Source: Astrothelium macrocarpum (Eukaryota > Ascomycota > Dothideomycetes > Trypetheliales > Trypetheliaceae). From it: a DNA stretch of 32,969 bases. Below the pieces are notes generated by a model. That model saw nothing but the letters and a program-made list of their open reading frames with translations, was not told the DNA's origin and did no database searches. Where the stretch lies: contig JAGEMR010000214.1 of the NCBI GenBank assembly GCA_021030915.1, positions 1 to 32,969 on the forward strand, written 5' to 3'. Shown here one piece after another: positions 20,013-30,045 of this stretch (within the stretch, counting starts at the first letter, position 1; the number at the start of each line of letters is the position of its first letter). Made by a program: the position numbers and the translations under genes.

Positions 20013-21914
20013 ATGCCCAGTGTGTCTGGTGCCGTCCTCGAGGACAGGGAAGAGGCTATTTCGAGCGTTACCGAAAAGCTTGACACTTTATTAAACGGCA
20101 TGGACGACTTCAACAGTGATACGGACTCGGACTACACGAGTTACTGGAGAGATTGGGTGAGTGGCATGATTGCTCTCATTGATTCGTCACAGTCCGCTAC
20201 TGGGGCTGAATAATCCGCTCTGGTACTTTGACATGGTGTGTGATGTGAAGCGTTGAGTGAGGCCTGTGTGATGACGATACATGGTATTGTGGTTATCGCA
20301 ATTTGGCGCTGGATCTCTCAACAATCCAGTCTTTGACTTTTTATCGGAACGTGGTTGCGGGTGACTCGGTTTAGCCTGTAAGGCATCAGGTACATGGCGC
20401 GTTCTTCTGTAAAGAGATCTTGACCAGAAATGGCCCGACAAGGCCAGCCTCTTCGTGGGCCTGTGTCCCTCAGACTGTCAGAAAACGAACGGCTTATCTC
20501 CAATGATGATTTTAAGGTTTATGACGAGAACATGGAGCTGTTGTCAGTGGTAAGACACTTCAGCGCATACCAGACCACTCATGTGGTTCCGCTGCAATGT
20601 ATGGCTTTCGCTCCACTTGAATTCATGGACCGGATTGAGGTTTGAAGGAATATAAAATGTGTCCTACTCGGATCTTCCCAAAAGCGTACGTCAGTCCTGA
20701 GAATCTCTGGACTGTATCATTTTGCGAATCTAAAGCTCACTGCATATAGGCGACATCATCTGAAACTCCAGAAACGGAGATTTGGCATCGACAGCAAAAC
20801 CTCAAAATCGCACCTGCGCCCAGTGGTACTCGTCCGATGGCAACCTGGAAATCTTATGGCCGGAGAGTGCGACCACCGTTTCTTGCATCGCTTTTTTGGT
20901 TCTTGCTCAACCACACTAACTGCACTCCTTTCAAGTCAAGTTCAAAACCTCACAATGAACGCATCCTTAAATTCTGGGAGACTGATCCAAACGAATGATG
21001 ACTACGTATTCAAAGTGAATGCCTACCGGATTCTATCAAGTTCCTCAGCTGCGCGCTTTTTTGACAAATCTAGCTTGTGTTTACGCATAGAACTGCTCGA
21101 TCCATTGCTTTGCTAACGCTGTATATATCATAGTTCATTTCCTCAAAGGGCAACGAGTACTTTTGCGAAATTGACGAAGACTACCTAACCGATCGATTCA
21201 ACCTTACAGGCCTCAACGCAGAAGTCGAGCACTACAATCACGCACTTGACCTTGTCACAGATGTTTTTGACGTAGAATGCGACGATGATATGCGTGCGCA
21301 AATCGAAAAGTCTGCTCGGCATCTGTATGGTCTAGTACATGCACGATACATTGTGACTACTCGCGGTCTAGCCAAAATGGTACTTGTTTCCTACCCTCCT
21401 ATGTCTACATTACTATTCTGACTTGTTCTACTAGATGGAAAAGTATAAAAAGTACGATTTCGGTAAATGTCCTCGGGTCCTTTGCAACCAGCAGCCCCTC
21501 CTTCCCATGGGCCAACACGACAGTGCTGGTGCCTCTACCGTCAAACTCTATTGTGCCAAATGCGAAGATATCTACAATCCAAAATCCTCCCGCCACGCAT
21601 GTATCGATGGTGCTTATTTCGGCACTAGCTTCCACAACATCATGTTCCAGGTCTACCCTGCTATGCTTCCCCCCAAAAGCAGTCGCCGTTACGAGCCACG
21701 AGTGTTTGGATTCAAGGTGCATGCGCACGCAGCGTTGGCCAGATGGCAAGAAGATGAGCGGGTGAGGATGTGTCGGCGTTTGAAAGACGTTGGGACAGAG
21801 ACTGGTTTCGAGGAGGAAGAGGAGGAAGAAGAGGACATGGAGGAAGATGAGGCAGGCCTGGGAGAGGAAGAGGGGATCGACGATATGTTTGAAGGGCGGC
21901 TGGTTCAAGTATAA
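20013..21914 (+). CDS. CKB1: Casein kinase 2 regulatory (beta) subunit
   Basis: Three exons, 20013-20156, 21134-21379 and 21435-21914, all phase 0, giving 289 aa. Splicing restores the highly conserved SDYTSYWRDW-FISSKGNEYFCEIDEDY and GLAKM-MEKYKKYDFGKCPR. The zinc ribbon of the beta subunit is intact: C142-x4-C147 and C170-x2-C173. It forms the dimer interface and is followed by PKSSRH, DGAYFGTSFHN and PRVFGFKVH. A Glu/Asp-rich tail after residue 250 (an eight-Glu run) is typical of fungal CK2 beta. The protein dimerises and binds two catalytic alpha subunits of CK2, modulating substrate choice in nucleus and cytosol. The symbol follows the fungal beta-1 type; distinction from beta-2 is not certain. 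Intron 1 is 977 bp, exceptional for this window. A divergent partner lies upstream and TMA20 converges on it downstream. Confidence 0.95.
20157..21133 (+). other. 977-bp first intron of the CK2 beta gene
   Basis: Donor GTGAGT directly after the codon for Trp48, acceptor ATCATAG before Phe49; position fixed by the conserved protein sequence. It is about ten to twenty times longer than most introns in the window. It holds two plus-strand open frames (20430-20645, with a real ATG, and one ending at 21116), but neither has a convincing family match. The second contains NDDYVFKVNAYRILSSSSAAR, which vaguely recalls a BTB-type FKVHKAxLxxxS segment. It could be an inserted sequence, a regulatory intron or a nested decayed gene. 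Confidence 0.75.
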
Positions 21915-22161
21915 TGCATGGACACTGTATCAATGTGGCGTTGACGAGATGGACGGTTTATGCGTGCAAGGGAATTGCAGGCTTGTAGTCTCAGCTCGGT
22001 AAGAACAGTTTGCTCGATCATGAGCTCGACCTTCTCGTAGGTCTGTCATGGGTATCATGACTTTACTTTTCTTTTCTGTCAATGTGTCGCTTTACGAAAG
22101 CAAGCAGATAGACGACTAATGAACTTCTCTCCCTACGCCTCTTCTCAAACACCCTTCTTCC

Positions 22162-22894
22162 TCAATCCACGCTCAACTTCCACAACCCATCTCCCAGATA
22201 ATGGCCCCCTTCCACTGCCACCCCCTTCTTCACCTTTCGCATCTCCTCCGTCCCACACTTGAGTACCCCAACCATGCACGCATGCTCCTTGCCCTCTGCC
22301 TCCACAACCACCACCTCGCCCTCACCCAAATCCTTCTCTCCCCACCTCCCTTCCTCATCCCCTTCCCCTCCTTCAGCTTCCCCAGGCAACCGACCGCCGC
22401 GACTTGTGAGCCCGGGCACCATGAGCGTTGCGCCTGAGAGCACGAAGCGGATGGCGCCTCGATCGACGCGTAAACGGTGGAAGGCGTGCGGGTACTTGTG
22501 GATAAGGGTCAGATGGGGGAGGAGAGGGTCGTCCATGTGTTGGAAGAAGAGGGGTGTGGATGGAAGGGTATAGAGCGTGACGCGGTCAGGTCTGGTAAAT
22601 TTCAATAAGAGTCGATTATTTGAGGGTCGGACAAGGGAGAGGATAGAGGAGGTCTGAATTGAGAGAGAGGGAGAAGAGCGTACAGCTTGACTTGGTCGAT
22701 CTGGGATTTTTTGGGCATAATTTCTTCAATGTGAGGCTCGAGTCTAGGATATGTTTCAAGGACCTTGGCTCGTATGCCACGCTGAACGGAGGATTTGACT
22801 TTTGTCTTGGCACCGGGCTGAATGCTATTATGGTTGCTGGTTTAGTGATTGGGGATTAGTTACAGGGCAAAGTCACGTACTCTTTCTTGAACAT
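22162..22894 (-). CDS. TMA20: Translation machinery-associated protein Tma20 (MCT-1 family, PUA domain)
   Basis: Exons 22881-22894 (only 14 nt of coding sequence), 22684-22824 and 22162-22591; introns 22825-22880 (56 bp) and 22592-22683 (92 bp). The product is 194 aa, near the usual 180. Start MFKKD matches MFKK of family members, followed by KTKVKSSVQRGIRAKVLETYP and MPKKSQIDQVKL. The C-terminal PUA domain shows LTLIHKYPHAFHRLRVDRGAIRFVLSGA, then VPGLTS and GTEEMRKVKKG...HYLGDGLW. A Gly/Glu-rich insert (GEAEGGEGDEEGRWGEKDLGEGE) lengthens the loop after PGLTS. Tma20 works with Tma22/DENR to release 40S subunits and tRNA after termination, and limits reinitiation. It converges with CK2 beta (247 bp apart) and is divergent from SGT2. 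Confidence 0.93.
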
Positions 22895-23173
22895 GTTGTA
22901 AGCGTGTGGTTCAGTCCCTGGCACGAGCAGCAAATCAAGAATTGGCGAAGATTTGCGCCTGTAACCTAAGGTATAGGCAATTCAAAAATGACTTCTTCTC
23001 TCATCGCTGCCCCTCGATGTGAGGCGGGGAATCTAAATGTGGCGTAACCACTCCTTATCACCAGCCACAGCTAATAACAACGTGCCTCGAAATTCTCTCA
23101 TAATCATTGTATCCCCTCCGTGAACCGACATATCTCCACTGACAGGGCGCATCTAGCGCTCTCGCATACACAT
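22895..23173. promoter_or_regulatory. Divergent promoter shared by TMA20 and SGT2
   Basis: 279 bp separate the two start codons, so core promoters must lie within it. A GAGGCGGGGAATC GC-box-like stretch is at about 23020-23033 and CCTAAGGTATAGGC at about 22966-22979. No clear TATA box is seen. Both genes have an intron directly after the start codon region. Confidence 0.5.
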
Positions 23174-24432
23174 CATGGTAAGTTCTCTATCTGCCAGTTC
23201 TGACAGCCAATGCCCCCAGTGTTGTCAATCACCGGCCTTGCACTAACACATCCTCTTAAGCCTCCCAACGATTCCCAAAAGCGACTCGCCCTCGCAATCC
23301 ACGATTTCCTCTCCACCTCACTCAAAGATGGCACCCTCTCCCCTGAAGACAGCGAATCCATTGAAATCGCCCAATCCTGCATCACCGAATCATTCAAAGT
23401 CGACCCGACCGACTCCTCTGCCATGAGCGAAGCCCTCGGCGGCCAAAACCTCCTCAGCATCTACGGCGTCTACGAAAAGCTGAAAGGCACAGGCTCCTCC
23501 TCCTCCACCTCCACCACCGGCAGCGGCAGTAGCGCATCCCAACCAACCTCCTCCTCCACCGCCAACACCTCGACGCCGAACGCCGAAGCCGAAGCCCTCA
23601 AATCCCAAGGAAACGCACTAATGCAGCAAAAGAACCCGCACGCCGCCATCCCGCTGTACACGCAAGCGCTGACCCTCTCACCGCTCAACCCCATCTACCT
23701 CTCGAACCGCGCGGCGGCCTACTCCGCCACGGCCCAGCACGAGCTCGCGGCCTCGGACGCCGAGATGGCCGTCGCCGCGGACCCCAAGTACACCAAGGCC
23801 TGGTCGCGGCTCGGGCTGGCGCGCTTTGCCATGGGCGACGCGCGCGGCAGCATGGACGCCTACAAGCGCGGCATCGAGGAGGAGGGCAAGGGCGGCAGCG
23901 AGGCGATGCGGAAAGGGTATGAGACGGCGAAGAGGCGGGTGAAGGAGGAAGGGGGCAGTGTGGATGAGGAGGAGGAGGACGGGGTGGGGACGACGGAGAG
24001 GGGAGCCGGAGGGGCGGCTGGGGGAATGCCGGATTTGGGGAGCTTGTTGGGAGGGATGGGGGGTGGGGGAGGAGGAGGGATGCCGAATTTTTCGGAGATG
24101 ATGAATAATCCGATGATGCGGCAGATGGCGCAGAATGTGATGCAGAATCCGGAGATGATGAGTAATATTATGAATAATCCAAGGCTGAGGGAGTTGGCGG
24201 GGAGGTTTGGGGGAGGTGGTGGGGGAGGAGGAGGAGGAGCAGAAGGAGAGGGTGCAGGTGGGCAAGGCGGTGGAGGTATGCCGGATTTGAGCAGTTTGAT
24301 GAATGATCCTAATATTGCGGAGATGTAAGTCTGATTTGAAGCACATTCCGGAGACTTGTTGGCTAATGTATAAGCAGGGCTAGGAACTTAATGGGCGGAA
24401 TGGGTGGTGGAGGAAGAGGTTCCAGTGGGTAA
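23174..24432 (+). CDS. SGT2: Small glutamine-rich TPR protein Sgt2 (GET-pathway co-chaperone)
   Basis: Exons 23174-23176 (the ATG alone), 23261-24324 and 24378-24432, 373 aa. Intron 1 (23177-23260, GTAAGT, CTAAC branch) lies right after the start codon; its removal gives M-PPNDSQKRLALAIHDFL, the Get4/Get5-binding dimerisation domain. Intron 2 is 24325-24377. A Ser/Thr linker is followed by three TPR motifs at about residues 109-210 (AEALKSQGNALMQQKNPHAAIPLYTQALTL, NPIYLSNRAAAYSA and YTKAWSRLGLARFAMGD, split here), which bind Hsp70/Hsp90 C-termini. The C-terminal part is Gly/Met-rich with an STI1/NNP-like segment (NNPMMRQMAQNVMQNP and NNPRLRELA) and poly-Gly tracts; it should hold tail anchors of membrane proteins. 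It ends in GGMGGGGRGSSG. Role: passes tail-anchored proteins to Get3 in the cytosol. Confidence 0.93.
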
Positions 24433-26016
24433 TGATATTTATAGATGGAAGGGTTGGTTCTGGTGTCATCTCTGTTTTTGGTTGGAGCAGTGATAGGACC
24501 GTGATTCCCTAGACTTTGTGTGCTCAATATTTGGAGCCTTCTGTTAGAGTCCTAAGTTCATCAATGATTACAAAAAATCGATCTTTTCACTCCATATGGC
24601 TGCTATGAAAGCCATTTTCATCTATCTGGATGCCAGTTTTGTGCAAGACTGCACCGTCCGTCTTCGGGTCCGCAAACCTTCTTTTTCAAACCCTCGCTAC
24701 GAAGCCAGTATCCGATGCCTCTATTAAGGTCCCCTCCAGCGGAGGAAATTATGTTCATAGACAGATGGAAATCCGTGACAGCGAGGGGACGACGGTTAGA
24801 GGGCGGCCGGCCCGTTTTTTTCTAGGATGCATATAACACGGCGCCTTTGAGCCGTGCAACTACAACATCCGACACGAAGCAGCCTCTTTCCATCGGACAA
24901 ACAGGATGTATAGGATGGACACAGCTCTTCACGAAAAGAATTGTTAGATTATAGTATGACTTGCTGACAACCTCCTGAGATGACGTCGAGTCACCGCTGC
25001 GTAGCGTGCGTTCCTGCGCGTAGGTGGAAAGGTGCAGATACATCTGGCTTGAGGAACGATCAACACGCTAAACGGTTTAGTCCGACTTGTGATACGTACT
25101 GCCTAACAGGCACCGGCGACTATCGTACGATAAGGGTCTTGTACGATCGGCAAATGCTGAACTGAGACTGAAAGCTGTAGGTAAGTGCAAGAGATAGAGT
25201 AAATTGTTCAACACATAGCCGCTGGCATTGCATCCAATGGATGGTTTGACATTCATTAATGCTTGTATCGTATTCGGAAACGCTCAAAGTTGTGGATGCT
25301 GTGTATTCAGTGCACGCCGCTGGTTCTTCACGCAAGCCTTATTGAGATCTGCAGATTGCATCTCTCATTTAGTGTCAAAGATTAAGCAAGAGGACTTGAT
25401 TCGATGTTTTTCGATTGTTTCAGCCTTGTTCACAATTCCCAGTATCCCATCTTCGTCGATCTTTTCTCGTACATGTCCTTTCTGGCTCGGGCTGCATTTC
25501 TGCTTGCGGCTAACCCAATGTAGTCGCAGGAGCTGAAAAGCCAATTCTGAGAACATACTATCATATTCCGTTTGCGTTGTCATGCTAGTAAGAAAATGCC
25601 TATCTAGTCAGCCCTCATGCTTGTTATTTCTTCACCGACTTGGCATTCCGGGTGATGGCCTTCTATTAATCTCAAACACGCCGAGATCTTCAAGCCACCT
25701 GCAACAGTATCATGGCGATCCCCATGATAAACAGTGTCTCAGTCGCCAGTCCTCAAGGCTATAAGGCCATAAGGCTATGAGACTACAGGTAGGTACAGCA
25801 AGCACGCAACAGCGATCATGATGTAAGAGCTTCGGGAACGACACATTTAAGGTTCCCAAGGTATTGTTGCTGAAATATCATAGTCTCTTAATTCGTTTCT
25901 GGCCTCGTCATAGCTGTTTCAAGCCGCACGCAATCATCTCTTTCACTCTCTTCCATTGAGGGAAACCTTGACAGACAGCGCAGTCAAACCCACCGCTCTC
26001 CACAAAACGACCTGCA
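24433..26016. other. 1.6-kb intergenic stretch, no supported gene
   Basis: Normal composition. Frames of 60-100 codons (for example 25228-25536 plus and 25365-25583 minus) overlap on opposite strands without motifs. A short tandem array of 8-bp units (AAGGCTAT, AAGGCCAT, AAGGCTAT) is at 25755-25778. It marks the edge of the conserved housekeeping block; the end is the promoter of the rhodopsin-domain gene. Confidence 0.45.
25755..25778 (+). repeat. Three tandem 8-bp units
   Basis: AAGGCTAT-AAGGCCAT-AAGGCTAT, the middle copy differing by one C. A minor microsatellite-like repeat with no evident function. Confidence 0.6.
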
Positions 26017-27363
26017 ATGGAATTGTTCCAGCGCCAATCGATTCAGTATCAAGAGACTCATTTGATGCAGAATCACACGAAAAGTCTGGGTGGGTTCTAC
26101 ATTATTCTGATTATTGTCGCAACGATTTCTATTGTCTTGCGTCTTGTCTGGCGCAGTATCACACATTTAGGGCTAGCTAGAGATGACTGGGCCTTCGTGA
26201 GTGGTTCAGTAAGTCTGTCAGCCTTGCAGCGCTTGCGTAATTTACTGAACGACATGTTATAGACCTTGGCAATTGGCTCCTTCATTGTCTCACTCATCTA
26301 TGGTTGGTGTCTCCCATTGCCGGAGATGCCATTATAAGCAGATGTTCTAATTATATATAGCCTTCGATGCGGGACTTGGAGAACACTGGGTAGCACTGAC
26401 CTCAGAACAGAAGAGTCTGTTTCGAAAGGTGAGCAGTGGCAAGCCTGTCAGGGTAGGAATGCTAAAACACTGAACTAGCTCAATTACGCGTTTAATATCT
26501 TGAATCTCTCCTGTTATCCAATCATCAAGATCTCAATATTGTTATTCTATCTTCGCTTACTTATGGCATCAGCACGCTTCCGCCAGTTGTGTTGGGCTGG
26601 CATTATCTTCCTCTCTTGCATGTGCATTGCCAATACACTCGTCGGCATCTTTGCTTGCCGACCAGTTGAAGGCTTCTACGTCTTGACTGTCCAAGCAACA
26701 TGTATCGACGATGTCAAGTTCTACTGGGTAACGGCGATCCTAAATGTCGCCACTGATGTGTATATTCTAGTTTTACCAATGCCAATTGTGTGGCGTTCAC
26801 GTTTAAGCTTTAAAAGAAAATCAGCCGTATCAGCCATCTTTATGCTGGGTGGCTTGTATGTTTGTTTGAGATTTCCGAACGTACCTTCAACTGATGCTTT
26901 CGCCTATAGGACATTTATCGTCAGTATTATCCGGATCATCAGCTACCTATCATACACCAACGATGATCCATCCTACTCTTTCTTGGCTTCGGCTTATTCT
27001 ACCCCGGCTGAGGTCTGCCTCGGTGTCATGGTCGCCTCTGCACCTACGTGGCGCTCAGTGTGGATCTATACTGCGCACATGACCCGATTAATCTTCAGCA
27101 GAGTCTGGGACAGGCACGGCGGCTTCAATCTTAGCACTGCGCATATGGAGGCCCGCAGCATTGCCTTGGAAGATGACATGAACATTGATACTGAATTTAG
27201 AGCGGAGCTTCAGGAAGCCTTGAGAAAGAGCCGTATTACTAAAACTGAGGGGGGAGAACTTGTCGGTAGGGAGCAGTTGCAAAATGCGCCGTCTGGCCGA
27301 GCACCCACTGAGGCTTTAGGATGTCAACGTGAGTTGTCTCCTGAACCAATGCAAACGGTGTGA
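26017..27363 (+). CDS. Rhodopsin-domain integral membrane protein (PTH11/SAT4-like)
   Basis: Five exons: 26017-26208, 26263-26302, 26361-26428, 26479-26855 and 26910-27363, 376 aa. All introns are GT-AG, 50-58 bp. The last (26856-26909) is 54 bp without a stop, so unspliced reading is open, but splicing restores a membrane helix (MLGGL-TFIVSIIRIISYL). The chain has about seven hydrophobic segments, starting with FYIILIIVATISIVLRLVW and including IIFLSCMCIANTLVGIFACRPV and FYWVTAILNVATDVYILVLP. Family landmarks are LARDDWAFVSGS, the FDAGLGEHW loop, LNVATDVYILVLPMPIVW and a final AEVCLGVMVASAPTWRSVW helix. The C-terminus is a cytosolic tail of about 90 residues. Such proteins are numerous in Pezizomycotina; a few (Pth11) act as surface-sensing receptors, but most have no known ligand. 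No cysteine-rich CFEM domain is present. Confidence 0.88.
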
Positions 27364-27793
27364 CACAAAGTGTAGCATGATGGCGTTAGGAAGTGCAAAA
27401 AAGAGTCTTGTAGGCGGTAAGAAATGGAATTAGTTGCACAAACGCTGTGGGTCGCCTCGATCGAGCGATTATTGGTCTCTTAAAGCTTCCCTTAAAAAGT
27501 AAGACCATTTGTATAACATGTATATGGTTTGACCCTATTTGTTGCAATTGAACAAGACTGATTTTTGCGCAACCAACTCCCTTCTTCATTGCGTAAAGGT
27601 TATGTATGTTATACATGGATTTATCGATGTGAGCTCGCATATATCTAATGTGTAGGATAAACTAATCGGTCCGCAACCGAACTTGAGTTTCAATTCTCCA
27701 CCATGACATCACTCTTTTAAAAACATATCGACTTCTGAAGATAGTGATCAAAACTTGGCCATCATTTCAGTCTGGGCAGTTAATTCTGGAACC
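27364..27793. other. Intergenic region upstream of the broken GST gene
   Basis: 430 bp, no supported gene; a minus-strand frame (27386-27640) has no motif. AT content rises slightly but the AT-saturation starts only beyond 28127. Confidence 0.4.
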
Positions 27794-28127
27794 ATGCTCA
27801 TCGTGCACCATCTTCAGCGATCTCAATCCGAGCGCATAGTTTGGCTCTGTGAGGAACTGGGAATTCCATATGAACTCAAAACATATCCAAGGGACCCTCA
27901 AACAATCATGTGTCCGCTCGAATTGCAAGCCTTGTGAGCTCACCGCGTATGCTGTTATGCAGTTCCCTCAGTTAATTGATGCAAGGCATCCGACGAAGGC
28001 AGCACCAGTAATCCAAGACGGCAAAATAACTCTGGGCGAAACAGGTGCGATCCTTGAGTACGTTTTGACCAAATATGGCAATGGAAAATTATCTGTCCCC
28101 CCCAACGCCGATAACTACACGGACTAG
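27794..28127 (+). pseudogene. Glutathione S-transferase gene truncated by transposon insertion
   Basis: Exons 27794-27933 and 27986-28127, intron 27934-27985 (GTGAGC donor, phase 2). Splicing gives QAL-HPTKAAPVIQDG. The 93 residues cover the N-terminal thioredoxin-fold domain: LQRSQSERIVWLCEELGIPYEL, here with Ser residues near position 10-12 as candidate catalytic Ser, then the LHPxxxAPV loop with its cis-Pro, and the glutathione-binding turn GETGAILEYV. The family continues after NYTDY into an all-helical domain of more than 100 residues. Instead, the codon for that Tyr is cut after TA, and the next base is the first G of a transposon terminal repeat (28127), which makes a TAG stop. The C-terminal half is not in the window. 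Before insertion it would have been a URE2p-like/class-beta-like fungal GST; exact class is unsure. Confidence 0.9.
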
Positions 28128-28494
28128 GAGTGCCGGCCATGTTCTGCACGGTCCACCAATTTGCACACTTTGTTACTATTATTTAAATTTAGATATCTTT
28201 ACCCTTACTTATTATTTTGCTTTCAAATTTCGATATATAATAAAAAATACTAAAGAATTCTAGATGAGTTAATAAAATTTTTAAAATTTATTAGTTTTTA
28301 TTAAATTATTTGAGATTATTTAAAAAATAATGGTTTTTAAATAATTTAATATATTTAATTCAATTTTTATATATTTATAAAAAAAATTTATAATTCAATA
28401 TCTATTTTATATAATAAAAGTATTTCTAATATCAAATTTAAATATTTTTTGGAATTTATTTATTAAATAATAAATTATATTAAATAATATAACG
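28127..28494. mobile_element. Left end of element B, inserted in the GST gene
   Basis: It begins GGAGTGCCGGCCATG right after TA (28125-28126), and shares with element A's terminus GGAGTG, the run CACGGTCCACCA and TTTGCACACT at identical spacing. TCTGCAC (28143-28149) and TTTGCAC (28160-28166) form the 17-bp-period repeat. Normal composition gives way to AT-saturation by about 28170. The right end of B is not seen; it may lie past the window, with elements C and D nested inside or placed next to it. Confidence 0.75.
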
Positions 28495-28496
28495 TA

Positions 28497-30045
28497 TCTG
28501 CATAGCGAGCGGAACAACATAACGAGCGGAACACCGTTCCATATTCGTACGAACTTTTTTTTTATCAACACAATAATATTATATTACAATTGTGAAAACT
28601 AATCGCTATTCTTTTTTTTAGAAATTAAAGAATTTATCTGACATATTCGCGTATAATATCCAGATTATTTGCAATTATTACAATATTATATACGCGGATT
28701 CTTGCCATTTATACGACCATCCTTTTCATATACATCACTTTTTCTAATTTCAATAACATCTTTTTATGATTATAATACATTTATTTCTGAAATATTAAAT
28801 GATCCGCCAGTGTATAATCAAATTTTTTTGATTTTCCGACGTTTATTTAATATTTTATTTATCATATAAAAATTTTTATTCTCCATTTTTAATAATATCA
28901 ATTCATATATTAATTTTGAAATATCTTTCATTTATATATCAATTAAATTATATAATTGGATTGGAAAATTATTTTAATATTTTACGATTCTAGATTTCAG
29001 ATTTATAAAATTTCATATTATATTCTTTATAATTTTAAATATATTTGGATTTATAAATATGATATTTATTGAATAAGAATTTGATGATATAAATATTTTA
29101 GATTTAAAATTCAGATAATTAATCATTTATTCTAAATCGTATGAAATAAGGCCAATTATTCGAAATTCTATTTATACGTTTCTTTCGTCTATTAAAATAA
29201 AAAACGCTTTTTTAAAGACGGAAAAGAAATCGTCTTTCGTAATATATATAAATTGAGATCGTATTAAATATTCAATTTTTTTATCATATAAAATTTTTAA
29301 AAAATCAAAATATTTTACATCAAAAAATTAAAAAATATACGATGAATATGAAAATATATAAAAAATAATAATATCCATTTTTTGATAATAATTATTAAAT
29401 TCAAAAAAATGATGATTATTATATTTATTAAAAATTAAAAATCAATATTTATTGATTATACGAAATTTTATAAATTTTTTAAAATATTATAATCAATTTA
29501 AATTAATTTCATTTATTATTTAATCATTTATATTTGAATGGATTCGTCAGATAATGAAAAATTCGCTATTTATATATCAAAAAAGAAAATGATATTTGCC
29601 TTTTATAATGACGTATAAAAATAATATCTAATTATTTATATAAATATTCTGAATTATTGAAATCCATTCTCGATTATCAGATTATTTTATATAAAATCTT
29701 CTTTTACGATTTAAAATAATAATAATCTTTATATACGATAATATTTTCATTAAAAAATCAATTTTATCAAAATTATAAATATCGATATTGATAATTCCAT
29801 ATTTATTAATTATATTATATATGAGATTAAATCAATTTTATATAATTATAAAATCTTTAATTAATATTTTTTGATAATTAATCTTTTATCGGAATTATAT
29901 TTTAAATAATAATTATTATTATATGAAATTTATAATTCATTAAAATCCGATATATAATATATTTCGAATTTCGTATAAATAATCAGTCATATTTTATAGG
30001 GTCTACCACGGTGTTTCGGCGCAGCCCATCCCTCGGCGCACGCTG
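28497..30045 (-). mobile_element. Probable nested transposon C, transposase on the minus strand
   Basis: Left island: CGAGCGGAACA at 28506-28516 and again at 28523-28533, then AACACCGT. Right island: TCGGCGCA at 30016-30023 and 30033-30040, preceded by ACGGTGTT, the reverse complement of AACACCGT. Both have a 17-bp period and face each other, as terminal inverted repeats would, about 1.55 kb apart. Their sequences otherwise match only partly, so they may instead be ends of two different elements. A relic transposase C-terminus lies just inside the left end. Exact borders and the TA duplications are uncertain. Confidence 0.5.
28599..28700 (-). pseudogene. Relic of a transposase C-terminus with a CCHC zinc knuckle
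   Basis: Read on the minus strand, 28641-28682 encodes C-N-N-C-K-stop-S-G-Y-Y-T-R-I-C. This is the exact spacing of a zinc knuckle, C-x2-C-x4-H-x4-C, except that the His is Tyr (TAT, one C-to-T change from CAT) and one codon is TAA (one C-to-T change from CAA). Fungal pogo-like transposases often end in such a knuckle with GH-x-x-R-x-C. The frame ends in TAG at 28599-28601, about 100 bp from the presumed element end. Further upstream the frame is lost in A/T sequence. Confidence 0.65.

Noticed and set aside
23678..24346. 222-codon minus-strand open frame
   Set aside because: It is antisense to SGT2 and reflects its GC-rich codon use; no motif of its own.
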